In this document: positions 23,197 to 34,900 of the stretch, piece after piece
Position numbering within the stretch: the first letter of the stretch is position 1
How the letters are laid out: the number at the start of each line of letters is the position of its first letter
Assembly (NCBI RefSeq): GCF_035046485.1
Contig: NC_085138.1
Coordinates: forward strand, 329,464,129 to 329,528,128
From: Aedes albopictus
Taxonomy: Eukaryota > Arthropoda > Insecta > Diptera > Culicidae
Reading direction: 5' to 3'
Length of the DNA stretch: 64,000 nt
Notes under the pieces: generated by a model
Told to the model about the DNA's origin: nothing
The model's input: the letters and a program-made list of their open reading frames with translations, nothing else
Database searches by the model: none
Program-made: the position numbers and the translations under genes

Positions 23197-25723
23197 ATGT
23201 CAGTTGGTAAGTTACAGAATTTCTCAACTTTTGAAGTAGATTCCCTAACTAAATTTTCCACCAGGTCTTAAAGTCGCCTTCCATGAATTGGCTGAACAAT
23301 TCATTACCGATAGTTCTACAACATCTTTGTGTCAGTACGTTATTGACAAGTTCCAGGGCAAAACAATTGATACTGCAGAACTTCAAAAGAAAATTAGCTT
23401 TTTCGCACTCAAATTCACAACAGCATGGAAAAAGAGCAACCGGAAAAGAGACCGTTTCTTTGAGCGCAACAAAATTTGGTTGAGTGGGTTTGAAACTTTC
23501 AAAGAACTTCCGATGTCGAACACCAAGAGAGGGCGTCCGCGTAAATCATTTGAAACCTCAAGCACAAAATCGAAGCAGCGAAAAGTTCATGATATCAGCG
23601 TCGAAGTTCCGTATCAGGAGTTGATGTTTGCAGCGGCAACAAGAGCCACAAGTTCCGGACATAGAGATGCGGCAAAGATCATCAAAAATATTTCTGAATT
23701 TCCAGAAACCGCCACTAGCTTGAAGCAATCTATGAAGTCTAGTGATGCCGGAGTGGAGCAGTATTCACCGACTGAAGCTTTGGCATTCATTTGTAAGAAC
23801 GGATTTTCCAAGAGTCAATACAATGACATTCGCGCATCGGATTTGAAGAAAGGGTGTGATATGTATCCGTCCTACAATCGGGTTTTGGAGGAAAAGAAGC
23901 TGACGTATCCTGAAGGTAATTTCTATTTCATTAGATAGGGCCCATTCATACACTATAAAGGCATCACAAAACATCTTTTCTAGTATCTAACATGATCGAA
24001 ATGAATCTATGTTGCTTATGGACAGATAATTATGGGAATGCAAAAATAGTCATGAGATATTCATAATTTTCAGGTATTACGATAAAACCATCAGCAGCCG
24101 AAGTTCCCCTCCAATCCCTAGTTGACCACACAAACAAACGCTTAATAGAAAGCCATAGAAGTATTCTTGCTGGTTCGGCTTGTAATACGTTTGAGATTAA
24201 CTATAAGTGGGGCTGCGATGGCAGTAGCAATCACTCTCGCTTCAGCAAAACTTTGTTGAAACGGATGAAGACGGTGAATTACGAGAGTACAATGATTCAC
24301 ACATATTTTCGATGGCTCTTGTTCCTCTCCAATTAATTGGAAGAATCTCAGAGCACGAACGAGATATTTTTTGGAAAAATGATCTACCTTCTTCCGTTTC
24401 GTTGTGCAGACCGATCAAGCTAATTTTTTTTTTGAAGGAATCTGCTCAGCTAACGCGAAATGAAGTTGAGAAAGTGCGAGATCAAATAAAAAATCTTAGG
24501 CCAACTGAAATTCTTCAAGACGGTCGGACAATTACTGTATATTCTTTGTTAATTCTAAGTATGATGGATACTAAGGTAGTAAACGACCTCACAGAAACAA
24601 ACTCGCAATCCTGCTCATTTTGTGGGAAAAGCGGAAAGAATCTGAATGACGCAACCAACGATCTGAACGAGACCAACGCTGAAAAGTTCTCTCGTGGATT
24701 CTCCCCTCTCCATTGCTATATTCGGACAATGGAACTGTTTCTTAAGGTAGCATATCGACTAAAAATGGAAAAACCGACATGGCGCGTAGCGAAGTCTAAC
24801 GAAGCTGTCCGTCAACGAGAAGCCACCATTCGAGCCGAAATAAAACGAAGACTAGGGCTCAGAATTAGCGAACCGTTACCGAGCGGTGGCAACAGCAATG
24901 ATGGTAATACCTCACGAACGTTCTTCAAAGAATGGCGTACAATCTGCGAAATTACGGGGTTGAATGAAGATCTACTGGAGAGAATGTACATCATTCTAGT
25001 TATTATCAACTGTAAGAGTGATATCAACGTGGAAGTATTCCAAAACTACTTGGAAACGACTAGGAAACTTTATATCAGGTAAGATGTAGTTTGACATATC
25101 AGGCCAAACATGTCTAAAGGTCCAATCTGCAGAAGAGAGGCTCTCTTTGGTTTCCCTCTCTTTCGTTATTATCTCAGCTGTTTCTTTGTATTATTATTGT
25201 CTCCTTGCATTGAACGATGGTCAACACAATCGTCTTTTGATTTGTACTGCAAAAATAGTTGAAAAGTGTGCCATTACATTGCAATAATTGAAAGAGAAAT
25301 TGAACAAAGAGAGCCTCTCAAATGCAGATAGGACCTATTGAAATGTTTGGCCTGATATAATAATAATAAAACTAATAATAATGGAATTGGATAATAATAA
25401 TTATTTATTCTAGCCTATATGGTTGGTATCCGCTGTCTTCAACTCTCCACAAAATTTTGGTCCACGGCGGTGCCATCGCGAAGCACAGTACTGTTCCTGT
25501 TGGAATGTTGAGCGAGGAAGCACTGGAGACCCGGAACAAGTCTATCAGAAATTTCCGAGAATTCCACTCCTGGAAATTCAGCAGAACGGCAAACATCGAA
25601 GACGTCTTCCAACGTTTGCTTCTAACATCCGATCCAGTGATTTCCTTGATGAATAGGAAAAGCAGCGATTCTCCTTTAAACTCTCTTCCAGCCAAAGCTC
25701 AAGAACTTGTTATTTTGAATTGA
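23197..25723 (+). pseudogene. Transib transposase (RAG1-core-like), four exons, one frameshift
   Basis: Proposed exons: 23197-23206, 23265-23915, 24074-25078 and 25414-25723, all with GT-AG introns (58, 158 and 335 bases). The start ATG at 23197 gives MSV, continuing GLKVAFHELAEQF. Length is about 658 residues once a single missing base near 24240 is allowed for; in the genome that base breaks the frame between NHSRF and the downstream TDEDGELREYNDSHIF. Catalytic candidates: D269 in KWGCDGSS, D386 in LSMMDTKV, E594 in LSEEALETRNK. Zinc-binding pairs C401/C404 (CSFC) and H568/H573 (HKILVH) match RAG1 C727/C730 and H937/H942 in spacing. Residues 86-92 (RGRPRKS) form an AT-hook-like basic motif. 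The role would be DNA cleavage and transposition at the RSS-like ends. No other gene accompanies it, so there is no visible RAG2-like partner. Confidence 0.88.
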
Positions 25724-26699
25724 ATTGAAAAGATATGTAGTTTTAATTTTTATTTGTTCTAAGCTCAATAAACCAAAATATTAAGTATATACATACTAAT
25801 CGATTGTTTTTAGAAATCCAACATAGAGAGAAAAGTATGGAACCTTTCATTAGGGTAGCATTGACAGAAGGTTCTTTGAAACGTTGATAGTGTTAATTTT
25901 TTAGTTAAAAATCCAATTTTTTAAAATATGTTTTTATGTGTTGATTCTTCAAAAAAACTTAGTTCTAGACCATTTTAAAGCATTCAATTGCGCACCTTTT
26001 TGCCGAAGACATCATACCTGTATTTTGTATATTCTTGAAGTTATGGCCATTTTTTGATGAAAAATGACATATTTTCAAAAATTAATTAAGCGCTTTAAAC
26101 AAAAAACACTTCTTTTATTTTTTCACCATCGAACAATGAAAGTGAGATCTTTTGAATGGATTTAAAAGATTGAAAATCGGTTTGCGCCATTCTGAAATAT
26201 TTATATGTAAGAAAAGCGATTTTTTAAGAGAAAATCTTGCATAACTTTCTTATTTCAAGAGATATAACATTGCTCTCTTCGGAGAAAAAGTGTAAAATCA
26301 AAAGATCTAAAAGTGCTCGGAACAACGTTTTTGCGAGAAATGTCCCTATGAAAAGTTATAAGCAAAAAACTGATTTTTTAAGGTCCACCCTAACATCCAA
26401 GCTTCAAAAAATCATAACTCGTCAAACGTAATAGTTAGGAGGTTGGTTTCTTCGGCAAAGTTGCTCCAAATTAATTGTTCTAAAACTTTGTAGAACATTG
26501 TATAGGTGTATTTGGAAAAACAAAAAAGTTGATATACAAATATTTTAAACCATTTGGACCACCCTAATTTCAATTTATTGACTAAATAGGACACAAATTT
26601 TGGAAAAACTTTCCCAAAGACACCATATAGCTAAAATCAATAGTTTCGCCGTAAATAATTTTGTCTAGCTAGATTCGGACCTGGGACCATTGTGCAATG

Positions 26700-27530
26700 G
26701 CAAAGTGCATAAAGGCGAATACGTTGATCCATGTTAAATTCAAATCGCGATTACGAACATCTTACGTAAGAATACCAATTTTTAGATACTAAGTTCCAAT
26801 TCTATACATTCTGAAAAGCAGGGCATGTCTTTTTTACACCTACTGATTTGAACTATCTTATCAACACCGAACATAAGATATTGTGCGTTTAGCACTAAAT
26901 TGATTTCCGAAAAAACTTCATTGACTTCCGCTGCCTTTCCTATGCGTTAAACATAACGTCGGAAGTAGTGCGCTGTATAAAAAATCAGATTTACTGTACA
27001 GCGCACTACTTCCGACGTTATGTTTAACGCATAGGAAAGGCAGCGGAAGTCAATAAAGTTTTTTCGGAAATCAAATTAGTGTTAAACGCACAATACACCG
27101 AGGCAAATTGAATCGGGTGGGATGAGATGATCCAGTGAGTTAACGTAATGTTATCCAAGGTTAGAACAATTTGATTACCATAACACATACACGGCATACA
27201 ATAAAACAAGGTAGGCTATTATTGGTAAACAACAGTTTTGGACATAAACAAGTGACGTCATTTTTATCGTCCTATATGTTGATCAAAATGATAGGGACTA
27301 CTAGAACGTTTTATTCATGTCCTTGAACGATTAGAACAATGTCATTGAACAATAAAATCAGCATGTTTTGCGGAATGTATCACCTTCTAAATGGTATAGA
27401 AAATGTGCCGTGCGTTTTATTGTGTATTATGCTCGTATAAACAATTGTCAGCACATAACCGTTAAAAATGCCATGGCCTACTGAGGCATCTCGAAATGGT
27501 ACCTAATGATAAAGTTTCTCGCTTGTAGGT
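26700..27530. other. Interior of the hAT-like element; one palindrome
   Basis: No coding frame. Two 99-base arms at 26879-26977 and 26997-27095 form a near-perfect palindrome (shared GCTGCCTTTCCTATGCG and GTCGGAAGTAGTGCGC) with a 19-base centre. It is probably a MITE; the heptamer ACACCGA stands on both sides but is not directly adjacent on the left. Confidence 0.6.
26879..27095. mobile_element. 217-bp palindromic MITE
   Basis: Arms of 99 bases, almost identical in inverted orientation, with ends TATTGTGCGTTTA / TAAACGCACAATA. No ORF. Confidence 0.7.
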
Positions 27531-27644
27531 ACCTTTCTGTATCAAAGAAAATGGATTTGTCAACGGAAACAAAAATTCAATGAATGATGCCACCATAATT
27601 CCTAAACACAATCATGACAAAAACTTGTTGAGCATACCTGATTT

Positions 27645-27876
27645 CTAGCGTAACATGTGAAAAGGGCCTAAAGCCTTTTTGTAAACAAACATGCTTCGGT
27701 CGCTGTAGGACTCATCTTGATCCACCCACGGACAACAACACACTTAACAGATAGCCCGAAGATTATTTTTTTTGATAAGCGTGCTGATGTGCGTGGTGGA
27801 TCCAGATGAGTCCTACAGCGACCGAAGCATGTTTGTTTACAAAAAGCCTTTAGGCCCTTTTCACATGTTATGCTAG
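27645..27876. mobile_element. MITE with 4-bp duplication ATTT
   Basis: Ends CTAGCGTAACATGTG and CACATGTTATGCTAG, with arms of about 85 bases (GCTTCGGTCGCTGTAGGACT). ATTT stands at 27641-27644 and 27877-27880. The matching left arm near 21800 (AAAAAATCACGTATGCTC) lacks it, which confirms a later insertion. Confidence 0.85.
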
Positions 27877-28379
27877 ATTTTTTACTTTGTATGTGTTTTT
27901 GGGCAGTTCTTCTGTGATTTTTTTAAATACCTTAAAATCCAAATTTCACCAAATAGTAAATCGTGAATAACTCTAAAACGGATAGAAAAAACGCAATGCT
28001 GTCTTTGGCAAAGTTTTTCCTCATAAAATTTCCGATCTTTTTATGGAAATTGTTTTAAATTAGCATTAAGTTCAGATACTTTTTATGACGGGTAAAATGC
28101 AAAGTATATCAAAAAATGACAAATTTTAGTATGCTCAAAAATTCAGTATCAAAAAGTTACCTGCAAAACATGTCGTTAATTATTTTTTCCAAGTAGTTTG
28201 GGTCCATATCAAGCTGTGAAAAATATAAAAATAGTGGGCATTGCCAATTTTTGTACGGTAAAAAATATTTGTATGAAATTTATTAAGAAAAATGGCCATT
28301 TTTCAAAAATCTCGCCGGGGCGACCTCTAAACGTCATTTCTGAAAGTTGCCTTCATACAAAAGTTTGTTTCTAACACCC

Positions 28380-29223
28380 CACATTGGTCGGGCTCCATAC
28401 AAAGGGGCGGCCAAAACTCTCGAAAAACGAAATTGATAATTTTAAACTTTATTTCACCTTATAACAAAGCTAATGTACTGTACTTTTATGATTCTTAATT
28501 AAAAGAATACCAGCTTTTGTATTTCAATGACATTTTCACTGCCAAAGTGGCCTAAGTCATAAAATTGAAAAATTAATTATTCGAAAAAAGTAAAATAATA
28601 ATATTTTGAGAATGGAATATATGTTTTAAGTTATCCAGCATATGAAAGCTTGTTATTGGACTGTTTGAATGCACGTATGGTGCAAAATTAATATGTCACA
28701 AAACTTTTCAAATTTTCATATATTGTACCTTAGAAATTTTGGGATTTTTTAAGTTAAAAAACGGTTCGTGTCGTCACGTGTCGCCGCAATTTCGAATAGT
28801 ACATCTTAAACATCATGCTTAGAGCTGCCTAAAAACGTTTAAATATTTTGCAGAAATTTGCTGTTTTTCAATTTAGAGCTATTTAAAAAAGTCATGTTTT
28901 TTCATATATTTTACGATATTTTTCCATTTTTTACTGAAATAAAATTTATCTTTCCACATTTTTCACACATTCTGAACAAACTTGATTGGATTTGATCGAA
29001 AGATGATCATTTATTTAAATCCGAATTGATTTTCTAACAAAAAACGCAAAAAATATGGGGTTCACTGTTTTTTACCGTTTTTGAAATTATTGAAATTACG
29101 TAATTTTTGAATACCCCTTTTTAAACACTAAAAACACTATATACCATATCTAGGCAACCTATAACTTCGATTAAACACATAAAAAGAGTTTTGGCCGAAC
29201 TTTATCTTTTTCCGACCATTGTG
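28380..29223. mobile_element. Non-autonomous element with RSS-like ends, TSD CACCC
   Basis: Starts CACATTGGTCGG and ends CCGACCATTGTG, flanked by exact CACCC (28375-28379, 29224-29228). The opposite arm of the host inverted repeat (around 21289-21310, CTAAGGGTGTTAG) preserves the empty site. A nonamer-like CCAAAACTC follows the heptamer at 24 bases (left) and 22 bases (right). 844 bases, no ORF. A Transib-like MITE is the simplest reading. Confidence 0.82.
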
Positions 29224-29300
29224 CACCCTTAGCTATCATTTGCAGGGTGAGCCCCCAAGCTTTTTGACCATGTGCAATTTTGGGACAACCTAGTAAAGAG

Positions 29301-30384
29301 GTGCCATGGGGATGTTATGTTCCACATGACTGAGGTCTTTCGGGCCACGGTTGCTTTAGACAGTGTCTCAACCAAGGTCTCAACCGTTTCGGTTATGCTA
29401 TTTCTCCCGAATGTACAGTTTGAGCAGGTAGAGAGGTAGAGAGTAAACAGTGGAACATGTTTTGTTTATATGCCCGCGTTTCCGCACAATATGTAACTGC
29501 ATGCTTGTCACAATGTCACATGTGCTAGGGACACGAACCCGGACAATCTTGTCCAGAAGATGCGTAAGGATGAGCTTGGGTGGAAAGCGGGTTACATCGG
29601 CCTCCTCTTGTATCCTCGGAACTATAAAGGAAGTGGCAGTTGGACTAGAGAAGTGACTAGTTCAGACGCTAATCATAAGGTGGTCCAAGGGTTTGGAATC
29701 GGCTACGTAAGTCATACCAGTGCCTTGCGGTCAAACTTGACCCTTCTATCGTACAAATAGCCATGAGGAGAGCATCCTGATAGCGTTGATATCATGGCGT
29801 CGGTCTACTCTTCCCCTCGTAGACTCTCGTTCATACAAAAATTTGAAAATTTTGGAGGGTAGACTTTGACCAGATATCCAAACCCCCCCCCCCCCCAAGT
29901 CTACGTCGTTTATGAACAACACCAAAGGGGTTGCGAGCAAGGACCATGTCAGCAAGTCCTTCTATGTGCTAGCTGATAGGGTCTCACTTGTGAGAAGGTT
30001 CTATCGCTGTATGCACGGAATCAGTTCTTGATACTTGCTGTGTAGCTGGAGGCAGGCGTGGTATCGACCCGCCTTCCGAGGACAATGCGGCAGCACATTA
30101 CCTTGGTGTCCTCCTATAAAAGCGTGAGATGTTAGTGATGTTCTTTGCTGCAAGGCTTCGGAGCCAACCTCGAGGATGCGTTGTGCACTAGCTTTTATCC
30201 AAAGCCATGTTTTCTAGGTGATCCCGGAGAGATGTAGACAAGGATGTAGGTCTTGGTAGGTTTAGTAAATTAGGGATGTACTTCTGCCTCCTTTGTTGAC
30301 TGTTGAAGGCGATCCCCAACCCCACTTCCGCTCGGGTATCTGTTAAGCAGATTAACCTCTCACTGCTTAGAGACAAAAAAAAAA
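29301..30384 (+). pseudogene. LINE C-terminal ORF remainder and 3' UTR
   Basis: Codes CHGDVMFHMTE, then GHGCFRQCLN, RFGYAISPECTV and EHVLFICPRFRT across several frames, followed by KMRKDELGWKA. The region from about 29700 is non-coding 3' UTR with a C14 run (29883-29896), ending in poly-A at 30373-30384. It belongs with 21069-21229. Confidence 0.75.
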
Positions 30385-30399
30385 AGAAATACCGTGGGT

Positions 30400-31026
30400 A
30401 CACAGTCATTGATCACTTAGTAGTATTTTTGACCTTCAAAATTCAATAAAAAATAAAAGAAAACAAATACTACGACTTGGAAAGCACTGTTGGCTATGTT
30501 TTGATTCGAACTTTTCATTCCCGATCAATTTGAAGTATAATCGCAAGTCATTTCCGCGTAAAAAAGGAATATTCCACTGTTTACAAAATGCCTTATTATG
30601 GATCAGCTCCACTGAGTACCACACATTATGGATCAATTTTTGCCATATTATGGATCAGTGCAAAATTACTCAAAATTCCAACTCTGATAATAAATTTGCA
30701 TTTGTAAGGCTAAACTACGCAGTGCATTGATTATTTTACTGATGGAGTACCCGATTTTACAACAGGAATAAAGAGAAAACATTAAAAAGTCCCGAATCGA
30801 TTTACTTCGATAGAGGTGCGCCACTAGGTTTCAGTGATGCTCTCCATTTTAGGTGTTATTTTTACAACTCTGTGTTTCAAGACACCTGGCTTTCAAGGTT
30901 ACATGTTTTTTAATGATACTTTTGATACTTTAAGGTAAGATAATTGTATCAAGAGCGTTGAGTGGAGCAAAAATCTATATTTGTTTAAAGTGATCCATAA
31001 TAGCGTCAAACGATCAGTTTTTGGGT
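30400..31026. other. No gene; recurring ATTATGGATCA motif
   Basis: ATTATGGATCA occurs near 30596, 30626, 30650 and 31030, and inverted near 30993. It is possibly the remains of an inverted-repeat element that was the target of the retroposon at 31045. No ORF of note. Confidence 0.4.
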
Positions 31027-31044
31027 CACATTATGGATCACTGT

Positions 31045-31871
31045 GGAAGGCTACGCCATCCGGATCCGCGTGTGGAAGAGTTTTTGTGCTGTGTGAATTG
31101 TGCAGTGTTTCGTGGGTTTCGGAAGAATTATTTATGGAGAACTATTTTCATTTTTCAAAATCAATTCCACGTTGCCGAAGATTGTGTCTGTCAAATCGTG
31201 ATACGATTGGTAGCGCTACGCCATCCGGAGGAGATTAATTAATTATCGTGTGTGTGATTGCATGCCGCTGCTAGCAGATCGAATAACGCATGCGGTGCCG
31301 GGAGTGTAGAAATTTTCCGCGTTTTGCCAGCCCATAACTATCCATGTTTGGAGTGTTTATTTTGTTTTTTTTCGTGTTGTTTTTTTTTGGTTTTCGGCTA
31401 ATGCATCATGCCATCATTGATTAGAGAATTGTTCTAGAATCAAACATTGTGGTCTCATGCCCGTAATAGAGATAAAGTGACGTGTGTTCTAATGATGACT
31501 GAAAGCGTGCGCGAACGCGAAGGTGTTTGGGCGAGGAGTGACCTGATTGCGGCGAGAGGAGGAGAAAACCTGACGGCGGCGTAAAGACGTTACCATGGTG
31601 ATGGCACAGAGGGCACTATGGCAGCGCTACCTTGGATGGTTTTCGGTGAGATTGTTCCGATCATTAATTAACAAATTAAACTAAATACGTGCCAGTTTCG
31701 AAGATTATCTTTGAATCAGGAAGTGTGTTTGCAGTATCATTATCCATTTGATAACGGTAATGCACACATGCGGGGCTTATTGTAAGTGAAAGTGACTTCT
31801 GAATGGACGTGTCTCTCCAGCCATTCTGAAATGGGTCTCTGAATCTGCAATAGAGCTATCACCTTCTAACT

Positions 31872-31931
<60 letters not shown>
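31045..31931 (+). mobile_element. (AC)n-tailed retroposon, copy 1, 5'-truncated
   Basis: Exact 18-base duplication CACATTATGGATCACTGT (31027-31044, 31932-31949). The body contains CTACGCCATCCGG twice (31060, 31209), 'gattgcatgccgctgc' and 'cagcgctaccttggatggtt', and ends TAACTCCC followed by (AC)n from about 31874. The second copy (47612) extends about 115 bases further 5', so this one is 5'-truncated, as expected of target-primed retrotransposition. No long ORF, so it is non-autonomous. I do not recognise the family. Confidence 0.82.

Positions 31932-31935
<4 letters not shown>
31874..31935. repeat. (CA)n microsatellite, tail of the retroposon
   Basis: About 31 CA units forming the 3' end of the retroposon at 31045-31931. 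Confidence 0.95.
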
Positions 31936-31936
<1 letters not shown>

Positions 31937-31949
31937 TATGGATCACTGT

Positions 31950-34900
31950 TGAAAGTCACATTATTTTAGTATTTGAGTCCCAGAATAAAACAAAACTTCT
32001 TCTAATAGATACATACATATCTTATCCAACGTGTACGAGCGATTTTTATATCAAAATTGATGGATTTCGACACTTTTAGAGCTTACCGCTGCAGAAGTAG
32101 ATTCTTATGGAATTCGGCTGTTTACTGGCAGATGTAAGAGGATAACACTATCGTTGCATTAAAATACATTTTATTGTTAGATTGAACTCTTGTAAATGGT
32201 TTTTTATCTCAGAAAACAAATAGGATCATGCTACAGAAATGATTTTCGTGCCGAAATATATGTTTTGAGCAAGATATTCGACTTTAAACATCAAAGTGAT
32301 CCGTAACTGTGTGTGATCAATAACTGTGTAGGCAAAGACTTCGAAAAAGTTTTTGTTCCCGGTGCTAAGCAGGTCATCCCCAGAGTGTTACTCACGGTGG
32401 TCACTCGTCGCGGAATGTTCTTGAATCATATTGAAACTCATTACCCAGACAACCAGTAATCGTATAAGATGTTACATAAGATGATAAAATGGAGACCATA
32501 TGCGTGCATGCCTCAATTTAGGCGCATGTAAAATGCACGCATATCGCCTCCACTTTAACATCTTATGCAACATCTTTTACGATCACTGGATATCCGCCCC
32601 TTTGATAAAACGCCTAAATTTGTAAATTATGTATCGCATACCCTTACCATCAATCGATCTGACAGTCTTCTTCGCGTAATTAGTGGTCCTCACTCAGCTT
32701 CCTTCTTCGTCGGTTTTGCTTATCTCTGTGCCATTCATCGAACGCGTTCCCCAGCAAATCGGTCCCCTTCGGGGGTGTAAAGTGTTTGTTATCAATCGCC
32801 CATTGATGACCGACCATTCTTCGAACCGGCGGTCGGATGCATCGACATGCCGTGTTGATCGGACGCTAATCAACGGTCTCGCCGCATTGAGCCCTGGGAG
32901 GGGAGCGCTGTCGAACCATTTGTCGTTTGCATGGGCATTAAATTATCGCCTTTCCAACCGATGGCAACGCGCTGATAAGCTGGATACAGCGAGCTTGTGC
33001 AGCACGCGGTCACTCGCCGTAAGTTCTCTCAGCTTGATGCCACCAATAAATTAAGCAAGCAACCCGATGTTGGAGTTTGGCCGTCACACCATGTGCCGAT
33101 GACGACGCCGACGACGTGAGGTTCCCTGCCGAAAAAGATGAGTTAGTCGAGTGCGGTGTTGTTGTATCCTGCTGGGATGAGTTATGTATTGATGTCCGAA
33201 AATGTTGTAACCTGCCGGGAAATGCCGGTTGGTTATTGATTTAATGTGCACTCATTGGCGATGATTCAGAAACGGGTGAGTTATGTATTCTACCTTAGTT
33301 ATAATTATGACCGGTAAACTTTTTAAAATATTGCTAATTGAAAGATAGGACTTGCAACGTCGAAAACAACTTCACTCTTGCACTTTTGTTTCGACTAGCG
33401 TTTCACTTGCTTCTCAAGAACCAAACGGCGCAGACGGGCTGGGGTTTGACTCCTTTGATTTTTACTCGCTCGAAGTGTCATCAGTTATCCACTGTTTCTT
33501 TCTCCGGGTACGCAGCTCACGCTGACGTAGGTTCTGACTCTGAGATATGGCCAATGCTGTGTACGAACAACTAGATTGCGATTTTAGTTGATGGTCAGAA
33601 GCATACCAGTATTTATTTTCAGCATCAACTACTGTACATCCAGTAAATGAATCATCCAATTTCCTCACATCGAACTGTTGATATTAGCTGACTCATCTCA
33701 GTCCTTTCGGATGTCAGCATGTATGTCTAGTAAATTGAAAGAAGGGGAAAGAAAAAATCTGCAAAATTCCAATATTTACCACACATAAACAGAGGAAGGC
33801 GTCGTCGTCGTCATATTGGCACAGAAGGGTCCACCCAACGCAAAACCACACAGATGTGGAAGGCAAAAATCCTGTCTCCATAGAAAGGGGGAACTTTGCA
33901 GCCTTGGCTTGTCACTAATCGAATTCACTTCCGCCTGTCAAGAGTTTTATCTCTTTATCTTCTTGGAATTCTTGTTAGCAGATTGAAAGGGGTCAATGAC
34001 CTGATGTAACTTGTAGACAATGTTTTCTGTTTTAGCTCTCCGGGCATGCAATTATTTAGGCTTTATAGCTTATTGGACATTTAAACACCTAATTAGCAAA
34101 ACTATCCCCTTCGCAGATTGCTTGTAATTAATGCTAGAAACATGCAAAACTGTGCTTGAATGAACAACGACAGAAGTAAAGTCCCGAGTAAAAAAAAGGC
34201 CGGAACGCGCACATCTGTCCGCATGAGATACAAAGTAACCTGAAGGCGAAGACTTTTTATCCCAAGCAAATTCTTCAGAACTCTTCCTAGCTCGAAGCAA
34301 TCATTAGCACATGGAACCCTCCACTCTGCGCCTGAATGGGCCGCTAACAAGCCCTCAGGTAATTTATAACGTCAGCGATAAAAACTAATGTTGGTTAATG
34401 GTGAAGCTTATCGCAACCCGCGAGGGCACGGAAGCTTTCAGAAATGCCCATTGCCCTCAGGTGGGAAAGTCATGAAAAACACACACATTTTCTCCTCCTT
34501 GTTCAGGCAAAAATTGCTTGCCAAACTGCAAACAGCAGGCGCGCGCTTGTTGATACAACTTACAAGGCTGCTGCTGCTGGTTGTTGGCAAAAGTCGAACA
34601 ACAAATTAAAGCATCAGGCTGTCTAATCTTCGAAACCAATTCCTAGAACATGGCGATGGAAGCTGCTAACCAGCTAGGTTTTGTGCATATATCAAGCTCA
34701 GGCGCAAAACACCACATCGCACCGTGAAGACCAGGACTGCAAAGACGGGCGATCACGCCAACAACAACCAACCGTCCCCCGCATGATCCCGTCCTTGTTT
34801 GCTTTAGCTTGATGTCCCGCAACTCTCGAACATGGCTTCTGCCTGCTGTCGACTGAGCTGCAGCAGCAGCAGAGGTCGCTCCGGCCACCATCGAACGGGG

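Larger units (their letters stand above)
22012..26694 (+). mobile_element. Transib transposon, near full length, 0.9-kb terminal inverted repeats
   Basis: Both termini start CACAATGGTCCCAGG. Inverted arms are 22012-22912 and about 25798-26694. Flanking pentamers are GAATG (22007-22011) and CAATG (26695-26699), a 4-of-5 match consistent with the 5-bp duplication of Transib. Between the arms lies one spliced transposase gene. Transib elements are established as the DNA transposons whose transposase is homologous to the RAG1 core. Arms this long are, to my knowledge, unusual for the family. The element sits in the interior of the 21230-29292 element. Confidence 0.9.
21230..29292. mobile_element. 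8-bp-TSD (hAT-like) long-inverted-repeat element hosting the nest
   Basis: Exact 8-base duplications GTAAAGAG at 21222-21229 and 29293-29300. Ends are TAGGTTGTCCCAAAA and its inverse. The left arm is 21230 to about 21960; the right arm is about 27530-29292 and carries two further insertions (27645-27876, 28380-29223). The Transib element at 22012-26694 sits in its interior. The middle (26700-27530) shows no transposase, so this host element is non-autonomous. Superfamily assignment rests on duplication length and TAG-type ends only. Confidence 0.82.
21069..30384 (+). mobile_element. R1-like LINE 3' region, split by an 8-kb transposon nest
   Basis: LINE sequence occurs at 21069-21229 and resumes at 29301, ending in a poly-A run at about 30373-30384. 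The two halves join in frame across the insertion: the left ends coding RVDSWVK and the right starts CHGDVMFHMTE when the 8-base duplication is counted once. Further on are LSGHGCF-like sequence and VEHVLFICPRF, typical of the C-terminus of R1-group LINEs. Frameshifts and stops show a dead copy. The upstream boundary near 21069 is uncertain. Confidence 0.78.
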
